DNA of 64,000 bases from contig DCVL01000008.1 of the NCBI GenBank assembly GCA_002328035.1, positions 1 to 64,000 on the forward strand. Direction: 5' to 3'. This stretch comes from Geobacter sp. UBA2189. GTDB taxonomy: Bacteria; Desulfobacterota; Desulfuromonadia; Geobacterales; Pseudopelobacteraceae. The notes under the pieces were generated by a model. That model was not told the origin of the DNA and made no database searches. It saw only the letters and a program-made list of their open reading frames with translations. The position numbers were made by a program, and so were the translations under genes. Below, in pieces: positions 8,403 through 16,936 of this stretch (the first letter of the stretch is position 1; every line of letters begins with the position of its first letter).

Positions 8403-9578
8403 ATGCCGCTGAATATACTTTCAACAAGGCTTGAAAAGACTAAACTATCTGGGCTTTATCGGATACTGCGCTCGATTGACAGGACAACCCCCCTGATAAC
8501 CGTTGATGCCTCAAAGGCATTACTGTTCTGCTCCAATAATTATCTGGGGCTTGCCGAACATCCTGCGCTTTCAAAAGCTGCAGCAGAGGCAGCTCTACAT
8601 TCTGGGACGTCCAGTGCCGCATCCAGGTTGGTCTCTGGAAATCAGCCGCTGCATGAACTTCTTGAAACAAAGATAGCCAGATGGAAAGGAACTGAAAGCG
8701 CCCTGGCTTTCAACAGCGGCTATGCAGCAAATACAGGGGTAATATCAGCGCTTGCCGGCAGAGGAGACATTATCTTCTCCGATAGACTTAATCATGCCAG
8801 CATTATCGACGGCGCAATCCTATCGGGCGCAAAGCTGGTTCGATACCCTCATTGCGATACCAAGGCTCTTGAAAACCTTCTGGAAAAGAATTTAACTCCC
8901 GGTCTACGCCTTATAGTAACCGATGGAGTTTTCAGTATGGATGGTGACATAGCCCCGTTAAAAGAGCTGGCGGAGCTGGCGGAGCAGCACAAAGCCCTGC
9001 TGATGGTTGATGATGCACATGCCGGAGGTGTTCTTGGAAAAGAGGGAAGAGGAACGGTTGATCTGTTTAACGTAGCAGACCGTGTTGATATACAGATGGG
9101 AACACTGGGGAAGGCCATGGGAAGTTTTGGAGCATATACAGCCTGTTCTTCTCTAGTACGGAATTATCTTATAAACAATGCCCGCTCCCTGATATTTTCT
9201 ACATCGCTCCCACCTTCAGTTCTTGCTGCCTCCTGTGCTGCGATAGATCTGGTTCGTTCTTCAGAGGGAGACAGACTGCGCTCACAACTTGAAGAAAACG
9301 GACAACTACTCCGCCATCTGTTGCAGGAGGCCAACCTCGCAGCGCCTGACGGCATAACTCCGATCATTCCACTTTTAATTGGAGACGCAGATAAAACGCT
9401 CCGTTTTTCGACAAGGCTACTTGAAGAAGGGATCTTTGTTCAGGGTATCCGCCCGCCCACTGTACCGGTTGGAACCAGTCGCCTACGTTGTACCGTAATG
9501 GCAACCCATACAGAGGATCAAATCCGTCTTGCCGCAGATGCGATGATAAAGATATCGAAAAATATGGGGGGACGGTAA
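8403..9578 (+). CDS. bioF: 8-amino-7-oxononanoate synthase
   Basis: This is a PLP-dependent alpha-oxoamine synthase condensing pimeloyl thioester with alanine in biotin synthesis. Seen: CSNNYLGLAEHP, the HASIIDGAILSGA segment, DDAHAGGVLG (residues 203-212) and the PLP lysine K237 in GTLGKAMGSFGAY. ATG at 8403 gives 391 residues, the usual length, with AAAGG upstream; an upstream in-frame ATG at 8334 lies in the preceding terminator and is not used. Glycine C-acetyltransferase is the near relative, but the adjacent bioH and bioC decide for BioF. The stop overlaps the bioH start (TAATG). Confidence 0.94.
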   Translation: MPLNILSTRLEKTKLSGLYRILRSIDRTTPLITVDASKALLFCSNNYLGLAEHPALSKAAAEAALHSGTSSAASRLVSGNQPLHELLETKIARWKGTESALAFNSGYAANTGVISALAGRGDIIFSDRLNHASIIDGAILSGAKLVRYPHCDTKALENLLEKNLTPGLRLIVTDGVFSMDGDIAPLKELAELAEQHKALLMVDDAHAGGVLGKEGRGTVDLFNVADRVDIQMGTLGKAMGSFGAYTACSSLVRNYLINNARSLIFSTSLPPSVLAASCAAIDLVRSSEGDRLRSQLEENGQLLRHLLQEANLAAPDGITPIIPLLIGDADKTLRFSTRLLEEGIFVQGIRPPTVPVGTSRLRCTVMATHTEDQIRLAADAMIKISKNMGGR

Positions 9579-10390
9579 TGCCCTTTGTAAAACATATCCA
9601 TTACGAAGAAGCCGGTAAGGGAAGGCATATGCTTTTCGTACATGGATGGTGCATGTCATCGGCAATATGGGGTTTGCAACGCGATGAAGTTGCGAAACAC
9701 CACCGCTTTATAGCTCTCGATCTGAGAGGACACGGCAAATCAGGGCTTTCACAAGAGGGGGTAGGAGGTTTTTCAGGGTATGCAGAGGATATTATAAACC
9801 TTGTCGAACAGCTGGATTTGCATAATCTGATTGTCGTAGGCTGGTCACTCGGTTCTCAGGCTTTACTCAAAGCCTGGCCAGAGATTAAGGAGAGAGTTAG
9901 CGGAATGGTACTTGTCGGGGCAACCCCCCGCTTTTCCGCAGCACAGCATTTCCCGTTTGCCCTGGCACCCAAGGAGGCTGAGGGTATGCAGATAAAGGTA
10001 CGCAGAAATTTTAACCGTGCCATAGAGGGATTTCACAGAAACCTTTTTGTTGAGGGTGAGTTTGATGACCCTGCTGCATATGCCAAAGCTGCAGAACTTC
10101 TTTCAGAAGTACTGCCCCCTTCCTCTCTTGCAGCACTGGAAGGGCTGGAGACACTGATGACAGAAGAGGTTATGGAGGAGGCCAGTCAGGTCAGTTGTCC
10201 AACCCTGTTGTTGCACGGTGAAGAAGACAGGGTCTGCCTTCCTGAAGCCTCGGTATGGCTGAAAAATGCCATTTATAAAAGTTATCGGATAACTTTTCCG
10301 AGAACCGGACATGCACCGTTCCTCAGTCACCCCATACAGTTCAACCAGGCTCTGCTTGATTTTGCAGGAGGTCTTGGTGAAAACAATTGA
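9578..10390 (+). CDS. bioH: Pimeloyl-[acyl-carrier protein] methyl ester esterase (alpha/beta hydrolase)
   Basis: This 270-residue alpha/beta hydrolase has the oxyanion HGW region at 22-24, nucleophile elbow G-W-S90-L-G, acid D217 (HGEEDRV) and catalytic H245 (TGHAPF). BioH removes the methyl group from pimeloyl-ACP methyl ester, ending the fatty-acid-like assembly of the pimelate moiety. The ATG overlaps the bioF stop. A more upstream in-frame start would lie inside bioF and has no ribosome site. Functional assignment rests on position between bioF and bioC as much as on sequence, because the hydrolase family is broad. Confidence 0.88.
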   Translation: MPFVKHIHYEEAGKGRHMLFVHGWCMSSAIWGLQRDEVAKHHRFIALDLRGHGKSGLSQEGVGGFSGYAEDIINLVEQLDLHNLIVVGWSLGSQALLKAWPEIKERVSGMVLVGATPRFSAAQHFPFALAPKEAEGMQIKVRRNFNRAIEGFHRNLFVEGEFDDPAAYAKAAELLSEVLPPSSLAALEGLETLMTEEVMEEASQVSCPTLLLHGEEDRVCLPEASVWLKNAIYKSYRITFPRTGHAPFLSHPIQFNQALLDFAGGLGENN

Positions 10391-11195
10391 CCGGCAACGA
10401 GTCAGGGCTTCATTTCACAAAGGAGCCTCAGATTACGATCAACACACACCTGTGCAGAAAAAGGTTATTGAACATCTTCTGCATAAACTTGAAAACTCAG
10501 GGATTGAATCAGGGGCAACCGTTCTGGATATCGGCTGCGGCACAGGACTTATGCTTGAACAACTGTCACAATCATTTCCTGATCTCTATCTGACAGGGCT
10601 GGATCTTGCACCAAACATGATCCGTCATGCAAACGAACGTTTGGGAGAGAAGGCAGAGTTGATTCAGGGAGATGCCGAACGCCTGCCTTTTGAAGATGAT
10701 AAATTTTCTATAGCCCTGTCCAGCTCGACCTTTCAATGGCTTGGAAGCCTCAATCCCTGTTTTGATGAAGTCATCAGAATACTTAAACCGGATGGGCGTT
10801 TCCTGTTCAGTCTTTTTGGGGAAGGAACCCTAAAGGAGCTAAGAGAATCATGGCAAGAGGCATGGCTCAGTTTTGGCCAGAACAAAAAAGCGGAACATGA
10901 CGGCACACACCATTTTCACAACATTGCCCAGGTAGAGTCTGCTCTGGAATTATCAGGTTTCAGCAATATAAAGGTATATTCGGCAAATGAAACTGCATGG
11001 TATCCGGACGTCCCACATCTTCTTCATGCAATTAAACGGATCGGCGCCGGAACCTCCCACCCGCCATCTGGGGGAGGATTAGGGTGGCGTCGTATTCTGC
11101 ACAAAACGGCAGAAATCTACAGCAAACGGTACTGCCGCAGCGATGGCGCCGTCAAAACCACATACAACGTAATCTATGGCGAGGGTATAGCCTGA
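10377..11195 (+). CDS. bioC: Malonyl-[ACP] O-methyltransferase
   Basis: This SAM-dependent class I methyltransferase methylates malonyl-ACP so that it can enter fatty-acid elongation towards pimeloyl-ACP. Motif I is VLDIGCGTG (49-57). TGLDLAPNMIRHA and ALSSSTFQWL are BioC-like, and the N-terminal KTIDRQRVRASFHKGASDYD matches the family. The start is GTG at 10377, chosen because AGGAGG (10366-10371) sits five bases upstream; this overlaps bioH by 14 bases. The 3' end overlaps the convergent arsR-type gene by 22 bases. bioA, bioB and bioD are not in this window. Confidence 0.93.
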   Translation: MKTIDRQRVRASFHKGASDYDQHTPVQKKVIEHLLHKLENSGIESGATVLDIGCGTGLMLEQLSQSFPDLYLTGLDLAPNMIRHANERLGEKAELIQGDAERLPFEDDKFSIALSSSTFQWLGSLNPCFDEVIRILKPDGRFLFSLFGEGTLKELRESWQEAWLSFGQNKKAEHDGTHHFHNIAQVESALELSGFSNIKVYSANETAWYPDVPHLLHAIKRIGAGTSHPPSGGGLGWRRILHKTAEIYSKRYCRSDGAVKTTYNVIYGEGIA

Positions 11196-11476
11196 TTTGG
11201 TGCCATAAGAAGAGAAACTATCTTCTTGGTCAAAGGATTTACCACGCTGTAGTGAACCTCAACACCACCCCTCTTCCCCTCAATTATACCCTTGTTCTTC
11301 AGCAGGGCAAGATGTTGGGAAACCGTTGCCTGAGGCAGGTCAAGACATTCCCAGATATGCTTTACATTACACTCCTGGGCACAGAGTCCTGCAACTATCT
11401 TAAGGCGAATAGGGTGACCAAGAACCTTAAGAATCTCAGCTTCATTGTAAAAATGCATCTCTTTGTCGAAGTCCAT
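11174..11476 (-). CDS. ArsR/SmtB-family transcriptional regulator
   Basis: This small winged-helix repressor has about 100 residues. HPIRLKIVAGL and the recognition helix LPQATVSQHLALLKNKGI are diagnostic, followed by the wing GKRGGVEVHYSV. Three cysteines, C32, C36 and C44, lie around the position where SmtB/ArsR proteins place metal or thiol sensors; a sensing role is inference. ATG at 11476 has GGA seven bases upstream; ATG at 11488 is an alternative without SD. The frame extends upstream to 11959 but that part is antisense to rimP and not family-like. Its gene is convergent with bioC and divergent from rimP. Confidence 0.88.
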   Translation of the reverse strand: MDFDKEMHFYNEAEILKVLGHPIRLKIVAGLCAQECNVKHIWECLDLPQATVSQHLALLKNKGIIEGKRGGVEVHYSVVNPLTKKIVSLLMAPNQAIPSP

Positions 11477-11533
11477 GTAAAATTCCATTCTGGTGGATTT
11501 TAAAAAACTATATATATAAATGTTTTTCTTGTC

Positions 11534-11551
11534 AATTTGTTCAAAACAATT
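11534..11551. promoter_or_regulatory. AT-rich inverted repeat, possible ArsR-family operator
   Basis: AATTTGTTCAAAACAATT contains TTGTT-caa-AACAA (11537-11549). It lies between the divergent arsR-type gene and the rimP leader, about 60 bases upstream of the regulator start, where an autoregulatory operator would be expected. The symmetry is seen; binding is inferred. Confidence 0.3.
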
Positions 11552-11639
11552 AGTTTTGCAGAACGAAAAACAGGAATAAAAGGCTTGCAAGGGTCGGACA
11601 GCTATGTTATCTCCTGCAGTACATTTTGTTCTGTATGGC

Positions 11640-11667
11640 AAAGTGGGCTCGCAAGGCCCACTTTTTT
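11640..11667 (+). terminator. Intrinsic terminator/attenuator hairpin in the rimP leader
   Basis: AAAGTGGGC (11640-11648) pairs with GCCCACTTT (11656-11664) over a 7-base loop, and the right arm runs into TTTTTT ending at 11667. It stands only 16 bases before the rimP ATG, with GGAG (11675-11678) immediately after. No protein gene ends just upstream on this strand, so it ends a short leader RNA or attenuates the operon. Confidence 0.8.
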
Positions 11668-11683
11668 GTTGTCTGGAGTTACC

Positions 11684-12163
11684 ATGAGCAACATTAATAT
11701 AATAGGGCAAGTTGAACGGCTGCTCGCCCCTATCCTTGATGAGCAGAAACTTGAATTGGTTGATATTGAGTTCAAACAGGTAGGACATGGTCATGTTCTC
11801 CGAATCTTTATAGACAAACCTAGCGGAATCAGTCTGGATGACTGTGCCGAAGTAAGCAGGGAACTCTCTGTTCAGCTTGATGTTGAGGATTCCATTGCCA
11901 GTCGCTACACACTGGAGGTCTCTTCTCCAGGCCTTGATCGCCCCCTCAAGAATATTCAAGACTTCATCCGTTTCAAGGGTAAGCTAGCAGTAGTAAAAAC
12001 AGCGGAACTTATAAAGGATGAAAACGGCAGTCCCAGAAAGACCTTTTTGGGCATAATTGAGGAAGTTAATAACGGAATTATCATAATAAAGCTGAAGGAA
12101 GGGCCATTGGCTCACATTGAGATGAACAAGATAACAAAAGCGCATCTTGAGTTTGAATTTTAG
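11684..12163 (+). CDS. rimP: Ribosome maturation factor RimP
   Basis: This 30S-subunit maturation factor has 159 residues, the usual size. The N-terminal domain contains ELVDIEFKQ and LRIFIDKPSGISLDDCAEVSR, and the conserved YTLEVSSPGLDRPL joins it to an SH3-like C-terminal domain. ATG at 11684 has GGAG five bases upstream. The open frame extends further 5' to 11537, but that stretch holds the leader hairpin and is non-coding. It is the first gene of the rimP-nusA-ylxR-infB operon. Confidence 0.96.
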   Translation: MSNINIIGQVERLLAPILDEQKLELVDIEFKQVGHGHVLRIFIDKPSGISLDDCAEVSRELSVQLDVEDSIASRYTLEVSSPGLDRPLKNIQDFIRFKGKLAVVKTAELIKDENGSPRKTFLGIIEEVNNGIIIIKLKEGPLAHIEMNKITKAHLEFEF

Positions 12164-12222
12164 CATCTTAAAGAGTTTATATTTACTATTTAAACAAGTA
12201 AGACGATAAGGAGATTAGTTCC

Positions 12223-13389
12223 GTGGATACAATCGTCAGTCTCAAACAGGCTATCGAGCAGATCGTAAAGGAGAAGGGAATTGATCGTCAGGTGGTAATC
12301 GAGGCGATGGAACAGGCCGTACTTTCTGCTGCTAATAAAAAATATCGCAACACACGCAACCTGGAAGCACATTACAACAATGATACAGGTGAAGTTGAGC
12401 TGTTTGAGTATGTTGTGGTAGTTGAAGATGTAGAGGATTCATATACGCAGATTTCTCTGGAAGAAGCTCGAGAGATGGATCCTGAATGCGAAGTTGGCGA
12501 TGAACTGGGAGAGAAGATCGATTCCAGTGATTTTGGCAGAATAGCAGCCCAGACCGCGAAGCAGGTGATCATCCAGAAGGTTCGTGAAGCCGAGCGTGAA
12601 ACGGTCTTTAACGAATACAAGGATCGCCAGTGGGAGGTTGTCACCGGTCAGGTACGACGTTTTGAACGAGGCGATCTGTTGATCGATCTTGGCAGAGCCG
12701 AAGCTGTCCTCTCCGGTAAAGAACAGATGCCTCGTGAGGTTTATCGCCCGGGGGATCGGGTAAGGGCAATTATCACGGACATAGCCATGACCACCAAAGG
12801 GCCTCAGATCATACTCTCCAGAACCCATCCACAGATGCTTGCCAAACTGTTTGAAGCTGAAGTTCCAGAGATTAGCGAAGGGCTGGTGGAGATAGTAAAT
12901 GTAGTCAGAGATCCTGGCAGCAGGGCGAAGATAGCAGTTGCCTCTCACGACAGAGACATTGATCCTGTTGGTGCCTGTGTTGGCATGCGCGGTTCAAGGG
13001 TTCAGAATGTGGTATCAGAACTGCGTGGCGAGAAGATCGATATTATCCCCTGGTCTGCTGATATAGCTCGTTTTGTCTGTAACGCTCTTTCTCCGGCTCA
13101 GGTAGTCAAGGTCTTTATGGATGAAGAACAGCGCACCCTTGAAGTTATAGTCCCTGACGATCAGCTATCCCTTGCTATTGGCAAGCGCGGTCAGAACGTC
13201 AGCCTTGCAGCACGCTTAACCGGCTGCAGGATTGATATAAAGGGAGAAGGAAAGTCAGAAGAAGGAAATCTTGAAGAATTTGCCTCTTTTGACGGCACAG
13301 CTGTTGAAGAGAGCGATGAGCTTGCAACTCCTGAAGTTGAGCAGGAGTCGGAACAGCAACACCAGATTCAGGAGATTTCCGGAGAGTAA
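12223..13389 (+). CDS. nusA: Transcription termination/antitermination factor NusA
   Basis: NusA binds RNA polymerase and nascent RNA and modulates pausing, termination and antitermination. Visible in order: the N-terminal polymerase-binding domain (residues 1-125), S1 domain (about 135-198, GQVRRFERGDLLIDLG), KH1 (VVRDPGSRAKIAV, then CVGMRGSRVQNVV) and KH2 (LSLAIGKRGQNVSLAARLTG). A short acidic tail follows. At 388 residues it lacks the two C-terminal acidic repeats of the 495-residue E. coli protein, as is common outside gammaproteobacteria. GTG start; AAGGAG lies nine bases upstream. Confidence 0.97.
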   Translation: MDTIVSLKQAIEQIVKEKGIDRQVVIEAMEQAVLSAANKKYRNTRNLEAHYNNDTGEVELFEYVVVVEDVEDSYTQISLEEAREMDPECEVGDELGEKIDSSDFGRIAAQTAKQVIIQKVREAERETVFNEYKDRQWEVVTGQVRRFERGDLLIDLGRAEAVLSGKEQMPREVYRPGDRVRAIITDIAMTTKGPQIILSRTHPQMLAKLFEAEVPEISEGLVEIVNVVRDPGSRAKIAVASHDRDIDPVGACVGMRGSRVQNVVSELRGEKIDIIPWSADIARFVCNALSPAQVVKVFMDEEQRTLEVIVPDDQLSLAIGKRGQNVSLAARLTGCRIDIKGEGKSEEGNLEEFASFDGTAVEESDELATPEVEQESEQQHQIQEISGE

Positions 13390-13392
13390 CGG

Positions 13393-14004
13393 ATGAAACA
13401 ACTGACAGGGACAGAACCTCAACGGAGCTGTATTGCCTGTCGTCGTGAGGGAGACAAGGCGGGTTTCATACGTTTTGTACTGGCTCCAGATGGCACTGTC
13501 ACCCCCGATCTTGAATCCAGACTCCCCGGTCGCGGAGCCTATACATGTCAGTCAAGACGTTGTGTTATGGATGCCGCGAAAAGACACCAGTTTAACAGAG
13601 CTTTAAAGGGAACCGTTACAGCAGTAGATGCCAGAGCCATTTCAGATCTTCTTCAACAGATTATGGAACAACGGATTGGCGGGTATCTCTCCCTTGCAAA
13701 CAAGGCAGGTGTTATTGTATCAGGAGGCGAGTCAATAGAACGCTCGCTCAAGGGGAACAAGCCGCCAAAGCTCCTGGTACTGGCAACAGACATCTCATCA
13801 ATTATTGGGGAAAAGCTGAAGGTTATGGCATCCAGAGCCTCTGTCCCTTATGTACAGGTGCTCTCAAAAGAGCTTCTGGGACGCCTGGTTGGAAAAGAGT
13901 CGGATCGTTCCGCTGTTGCTGTTGCATCAGAGGGTTTTACGCAGTCACTTATCAAGGAATTTGAGCGATACAGGAACTACCTGGAGGAGGAGAGCGGTCG
14001 ATGA
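13393..14004 (+). CDS. ylxR: YlxR (DUF448) RNA-binding domain fused to an L7Ae/YlxQ-like domain
   Basis: The N-terminal 85 residues are YlxR: RSCIACRREGDKAGFIRF and the GRGAYTC core, with cysteines in CIAC and TCQSRRC. The remaining residues (about 100-190) resemble the L7Ae/YlxQ RNA-binding fold (LANKAGVIVSGGESIERSL, then ELLGRLVGKESDRSAVAV). The two are separate genes between nusA and infB in Firmicutes and fused here. The exact role is poorly defined in the literature, though a nucleoid- or ribosome-linked RNA/DNA-binding function is suspected. It overlaps infB by an ATGA. Confidence 0.87.
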   Translation: MKQLTGTEPQRSCIACRREGDKAGFIRFVLAPDGTVTPDLESRLPGRGAYTCQSRRCVMDAAKRHQFNRALKGTVTAVDARAISDLLQQIMEQRIGGYLSLANKAGVIVSGGESIERSLKGNKPPKLLVLATDISSIIGEKLKVMASRASVPYVQVLSKELLGRLVGKESDRSAVAVASEGFTQSLIKEFERYRNYLEEESGR

Positions 14005-16865
14005 GTAAGACCCGGGTAAGCAATCTTGCAGAAAAGTTGGGCATTGATACCAAAGAGGTACTCGCCAGGCTGAAGACGTTGGGGTACGACGTAAAGGCCT
14101 CATCTTCAACTGTTGAGGATGAAGCTGTTGCCAGGCTGACGGCGTTTAAACCAGCTGAATCAGGCTCAGAAGAGGTTCGGGTTACGACTAATATAGTCCG
14201 GCGGCGTACAAGACCTTCAGCAACAGTTGAACCTGAGGCGGAGACCACTACAAAAGCGGATTCAGTTGCCGCTGCTCCACTTCCAGCCGCCCCCCCTGAA
14301 AAGGTTGTTTCTATTCCAGAGCGTGTTTCTGTGGTCAAGACCTCTGCAGAAGCAACAGCCCGCTCTGCTGCAATCGAACCGGATGCTGCCAAGCCGGATG
14401 ATTCAGAGGCAGCACAGCCTGAAGAACCTAAAGCAAATACAGAAGAGACCCTGGAAACTGCAAAACAAAAGGCACCAGCTAAACCGGTGTCATCTCCAGC
14501 AGCTCCAACTGTTCCACCACAACCGGAGAGAGCCAGTGCAACCCAGGCTCGTATTCTCGGAAGGGTTGAGATCCCTATCTCTCCTGAATCACGGCCATAT
14601 CGCCGCGACCAGGGACGTGGATCGGCTTCTGGTGGTGGTGAGCGTCCTCCACGTCCAACCGGCAGCGGAGATTTCCGCAGTACAAGACCGGCTGGCGCAC
14701 AGGATAGCCGTCCTCCACGTCCTTCAGGTACACAGGACAATCGTGGGTCTCGTCCTTCCAATTCGCCACGTGACAGCTTCCCACCGCGTGATGGTGCACC
14801 TGCCCGTGACAACTCCGCACCCCGTTCAACAGCTCCACGTCCGGTACAACTCACCCAGGTAGATCTTCCGGTACAGGGGGAAGAACGCCGTAAAGGAGTG
14901 GGACAGAACCGCAAGCCGGGCGGACCTCCAAAAGATACCGCTGCTGACAAAAACAAAAAAGCAGCTGCATCAAAAGGCAAGGGACGTGAACAACTTAGCA
15001 AACAGGCTCTTCTTGAGCGGGAAGAGCGCCAATTTGATCCGGTTCATAAATCTCGCAAAAAGGGAAAAGAGCGTGAAGAGCCTGGCAAGACAGAACTTAC
15101 CACTCCAAAGGCAATAAAAAGAATTATCAAAATATCTGAAACAATCACTATCGGTGAACTTGCCAAGCGTATGGGAATAAAGGCAAACGATCTGATCAAG
15201 GCGATGATGAAGCTTGGTTCAATGGTCACCATTAACCATGTGCTTGACCATGATGCAGCAGTGCTGCTCGCATCAGATTATGGCTATGAAGTTGAAAACG
15301 TGGCTGTGGATCTGGACGAGATCCTCGAGTTTACTCCGGACTCCCCTGAACTGCTGCAGGAACGTCCACCGGTCGTGACCATAATGGGTCACGTTGACCA
15401 CGGCAAGACATCGCTCCTTGACGCTATCCGTGAAGCCAATGTTATCTCTGGCGAAGCTGGCGGGATAACACAGCATATCGGGGCATATGATGTCGAACTG
15501 CACGGCCGCAAGATTACCTTCCTTGATACCCCAGGTCACGAGGCATTCACCGCAATGCGTGCAAGGGGAGCCAAGGTTACAGATATAGTCATCCTGGTAG
15601 TTGCTGCCGATGACGGAGTAATGCCGCAGACAAAAGAAGCTATCAACCACGCAAAAGCGGCAGGAGTACCTATCATTGTTGCAATCAACAAGATTGACAA
15701 GCCTGACGCCCGCCCTGAAAAGGTAAAGCAGGAACTTACGGAGCATGGCATCGTCTCTTCCGAATGGGGTGGCGATATCACGATGGTTGAGGTTTCTGCA
15801 AAAAAACGTATGAACCTTGAAGAACTGCTTGAAATGATACTTTTACAGGCAGATCTGATGGAGCTTAAGGCCAATCCGGACAAATCTGCCAAAGGAACCA
15901 TCGTAGAAGGCAAGCTTGATAGGGGACGCGGCCCAGTTGCGACCGTATTGGTTCAGGAAGGCACCTTGAGAACAGGTGACTACTGTGTTGTTGGCGTTCA
16001 TTCCGGACGTGTCAGGGCTATGCAGAATGACCGTGGTGAACGTGTTCAGACAGCAGGTCCGGCAATGCCGGTTGAGGTAGTTGGCCTACCTGGCGTACCG
16101 GATGCCGGTGATATCTTTGTTGCGATGAAGGACGAAAAACAGGCCAAAGAGATAGCTACATTGCGTCAGATCAAGCAGCGTGAGCAGGAATTGGCAAAAC
16201 ATGCCAAGATGTCTCTGGAACAGCTTTACGAGAAGATTCAGAAGGGCGAAGTAAAGGATCTGAACGTAATTGTAAAGGCAGATGTCCAGGGTTCCGTCGA
16301 GGCAGTTGCAGAATCACTACGGAAACTCTCAACAGAAGCTGTACGTCTCAATGTCATACATACTGCGGTTGGAGCCATTACAGAAACAGATGTAAACCTG
16401 GCAACAGCTTCAAACGCAATCATCATCGGATTCAGCATCCGTCCCGAGGTCAAGGCTCAGGCTATGGCCGAGAAGGAAGGGGTAGATATCCGTCTCTACA
16501 ACGTAATCTACGATGCAGTAGACGATGTCAAAAAGGCGATGGAAGGTTTGCTGGAACCTATATTCAAAGAAAAATACCTGGGTCGCGCAGAGATCAGGGA
16601 AATATTCTCTGTCCCGAAAGTTGGCAACGTCGCCGGTTCGTATATCCAGGACGGCAAGATTGTCCGCAATGCCCAAGTGCGTCTACTGCGCGATAACGTT
16701 GTAGTATTCCAGGGCAAACTTGCCACACTGCGTCGCTTCAAGGATGATGTCAAAGAGGTTTCCTACGGCTATGAGTGCGGCATCGGGCTGGAAAATTACA
16801 ACGACGTCAAAATCGGCGATATCATAGAAGCATTTGAGATGGAAAAAGTAGCAGCTAAACTTTAG
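14001..16865 (+). CDS. infB: Translation initiation factor IF-2
   Basis: IF-2 is the GTPase that positions initiator tRNA on the ribosome. Layout: an N-terminal IF2_N helical domain (about 1-55), then roughly 300 residues of low-complexity Ala/Pro/Glu then Arg/Pro/Ser-rich linker with imperfect RPPRP repeats, then a second IF2_N motif (ITIGELAKRMGIKANDLIK). The G domain has GHVDHGKT at 463-470, DTPGHEAF near 509 and NKID near 563. Domains II-IV and the fMet-tRNA-binding C-terminus follow. At 954 residues it is a long but normal form. ATG overlaps the ylxR stop. Confidence 0.98.
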   Translation: MSKTRVSNLAEKLGIDTKEVLARLKTLGYDVKASSSTVEDEAVARLTAFKPAESGSEEVRVTTNIVRRRTRPSATVEPEAETTTKADSVAAAPLPAAPPEKVVSIPERVSVVKTSAEATARSAAIEPDAAKPDDSEAAQPEEPKANTEETLETAKQKAPAKPVSSPAAPTVPPQPERASATQARILGRVEIPISPESRPYRRDQGRGSASGGGERPPRPTGSGDFRSTRPAGAQDSRPPRPSGTQDNRGSRPSNSPRDSFPPRDGAPARDNSAPRSTAPRPVQLTQVDLPVQGEERRKGVGQNRKPGGPPKDTAADKNKKAAASKGKGREQLSKQALLEREERQFDPVHKSRKKGKEREEPGKTELTTPKAIKRIIKISETITIGELAKRMGIKANDLIKAMMKLGSMVTINHVLDHDAAVLLASDYGYEVENVAVDLDEILEFTPDSPELLQERPPVVTIMGHVDHGKTSLLDAIREANVISGEAGGITQHIGAYDVELHGRKITFLDTPGHEAFTAMRARGAKVTDIVILVVAADDGVMPQTKEAINHAKAAGVPIIVAINKIDKPDARPEKVKQELTEHGIVSSEWGGDITMVEVSAKKRMNLEELLEMILLQADLMELKANPDKSAKGTIVEGKLDRGRGPVATVLVQEGTLRTGDYCVVGVHSGRVRAMQNDRGERVQTAGPAMPVEVVGLPGVPDAGDIFVAMKDEKQAKEIATLRQIKQREQELAKHAKMSLEQLYEKIQKGEVKDLNVIVKADVQGSVEAVAESLRKLSTEAVRLNVIHTAVGAITETDVNLATASNAIIIGFSIRPEVKAQAMAEKEGVDIRLYNVIYDAVDDVKKAMEGLLEPIFKEKYLGRAEIREIFSVPKVGNVAGSYIQDGKIVRNAQVRLLRDNVVVFQGKLATLRRFKDDVKEVSYGYECGIGLENYNDVKIGDIIEAFEMEKVAAKL

Positions 16866-16936
16866 AGGCAAGAGCAAAGGGGCAAAAGGATCAAAATCTT
16901 TAACCCATGACTCTTGACCCATCACTATGGGTTGAT

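Noticed and set aside
11477..11959. Extension of the ArsR-type frame upstream to 11959
   Set aside because: The extra codons are antisense to rimP and its leader, have no ArsR similarity and lack a supported start.
14227..14862. Plus-strand frame of 211 codons inside infB
   Set aside because: Frame-shifted reading of the same linker; Leu/His/Arg/Gln-biased composition and no SD.
13952..15001. Long minus-strand open frame (349 codons) across infB
   Set aside because: It is the mirror of the GC-rich low-complexity linker of IF-2; the predicted protein is Ser/Arg/Gly-biased with no domain, and infB on the plus strand is certain.
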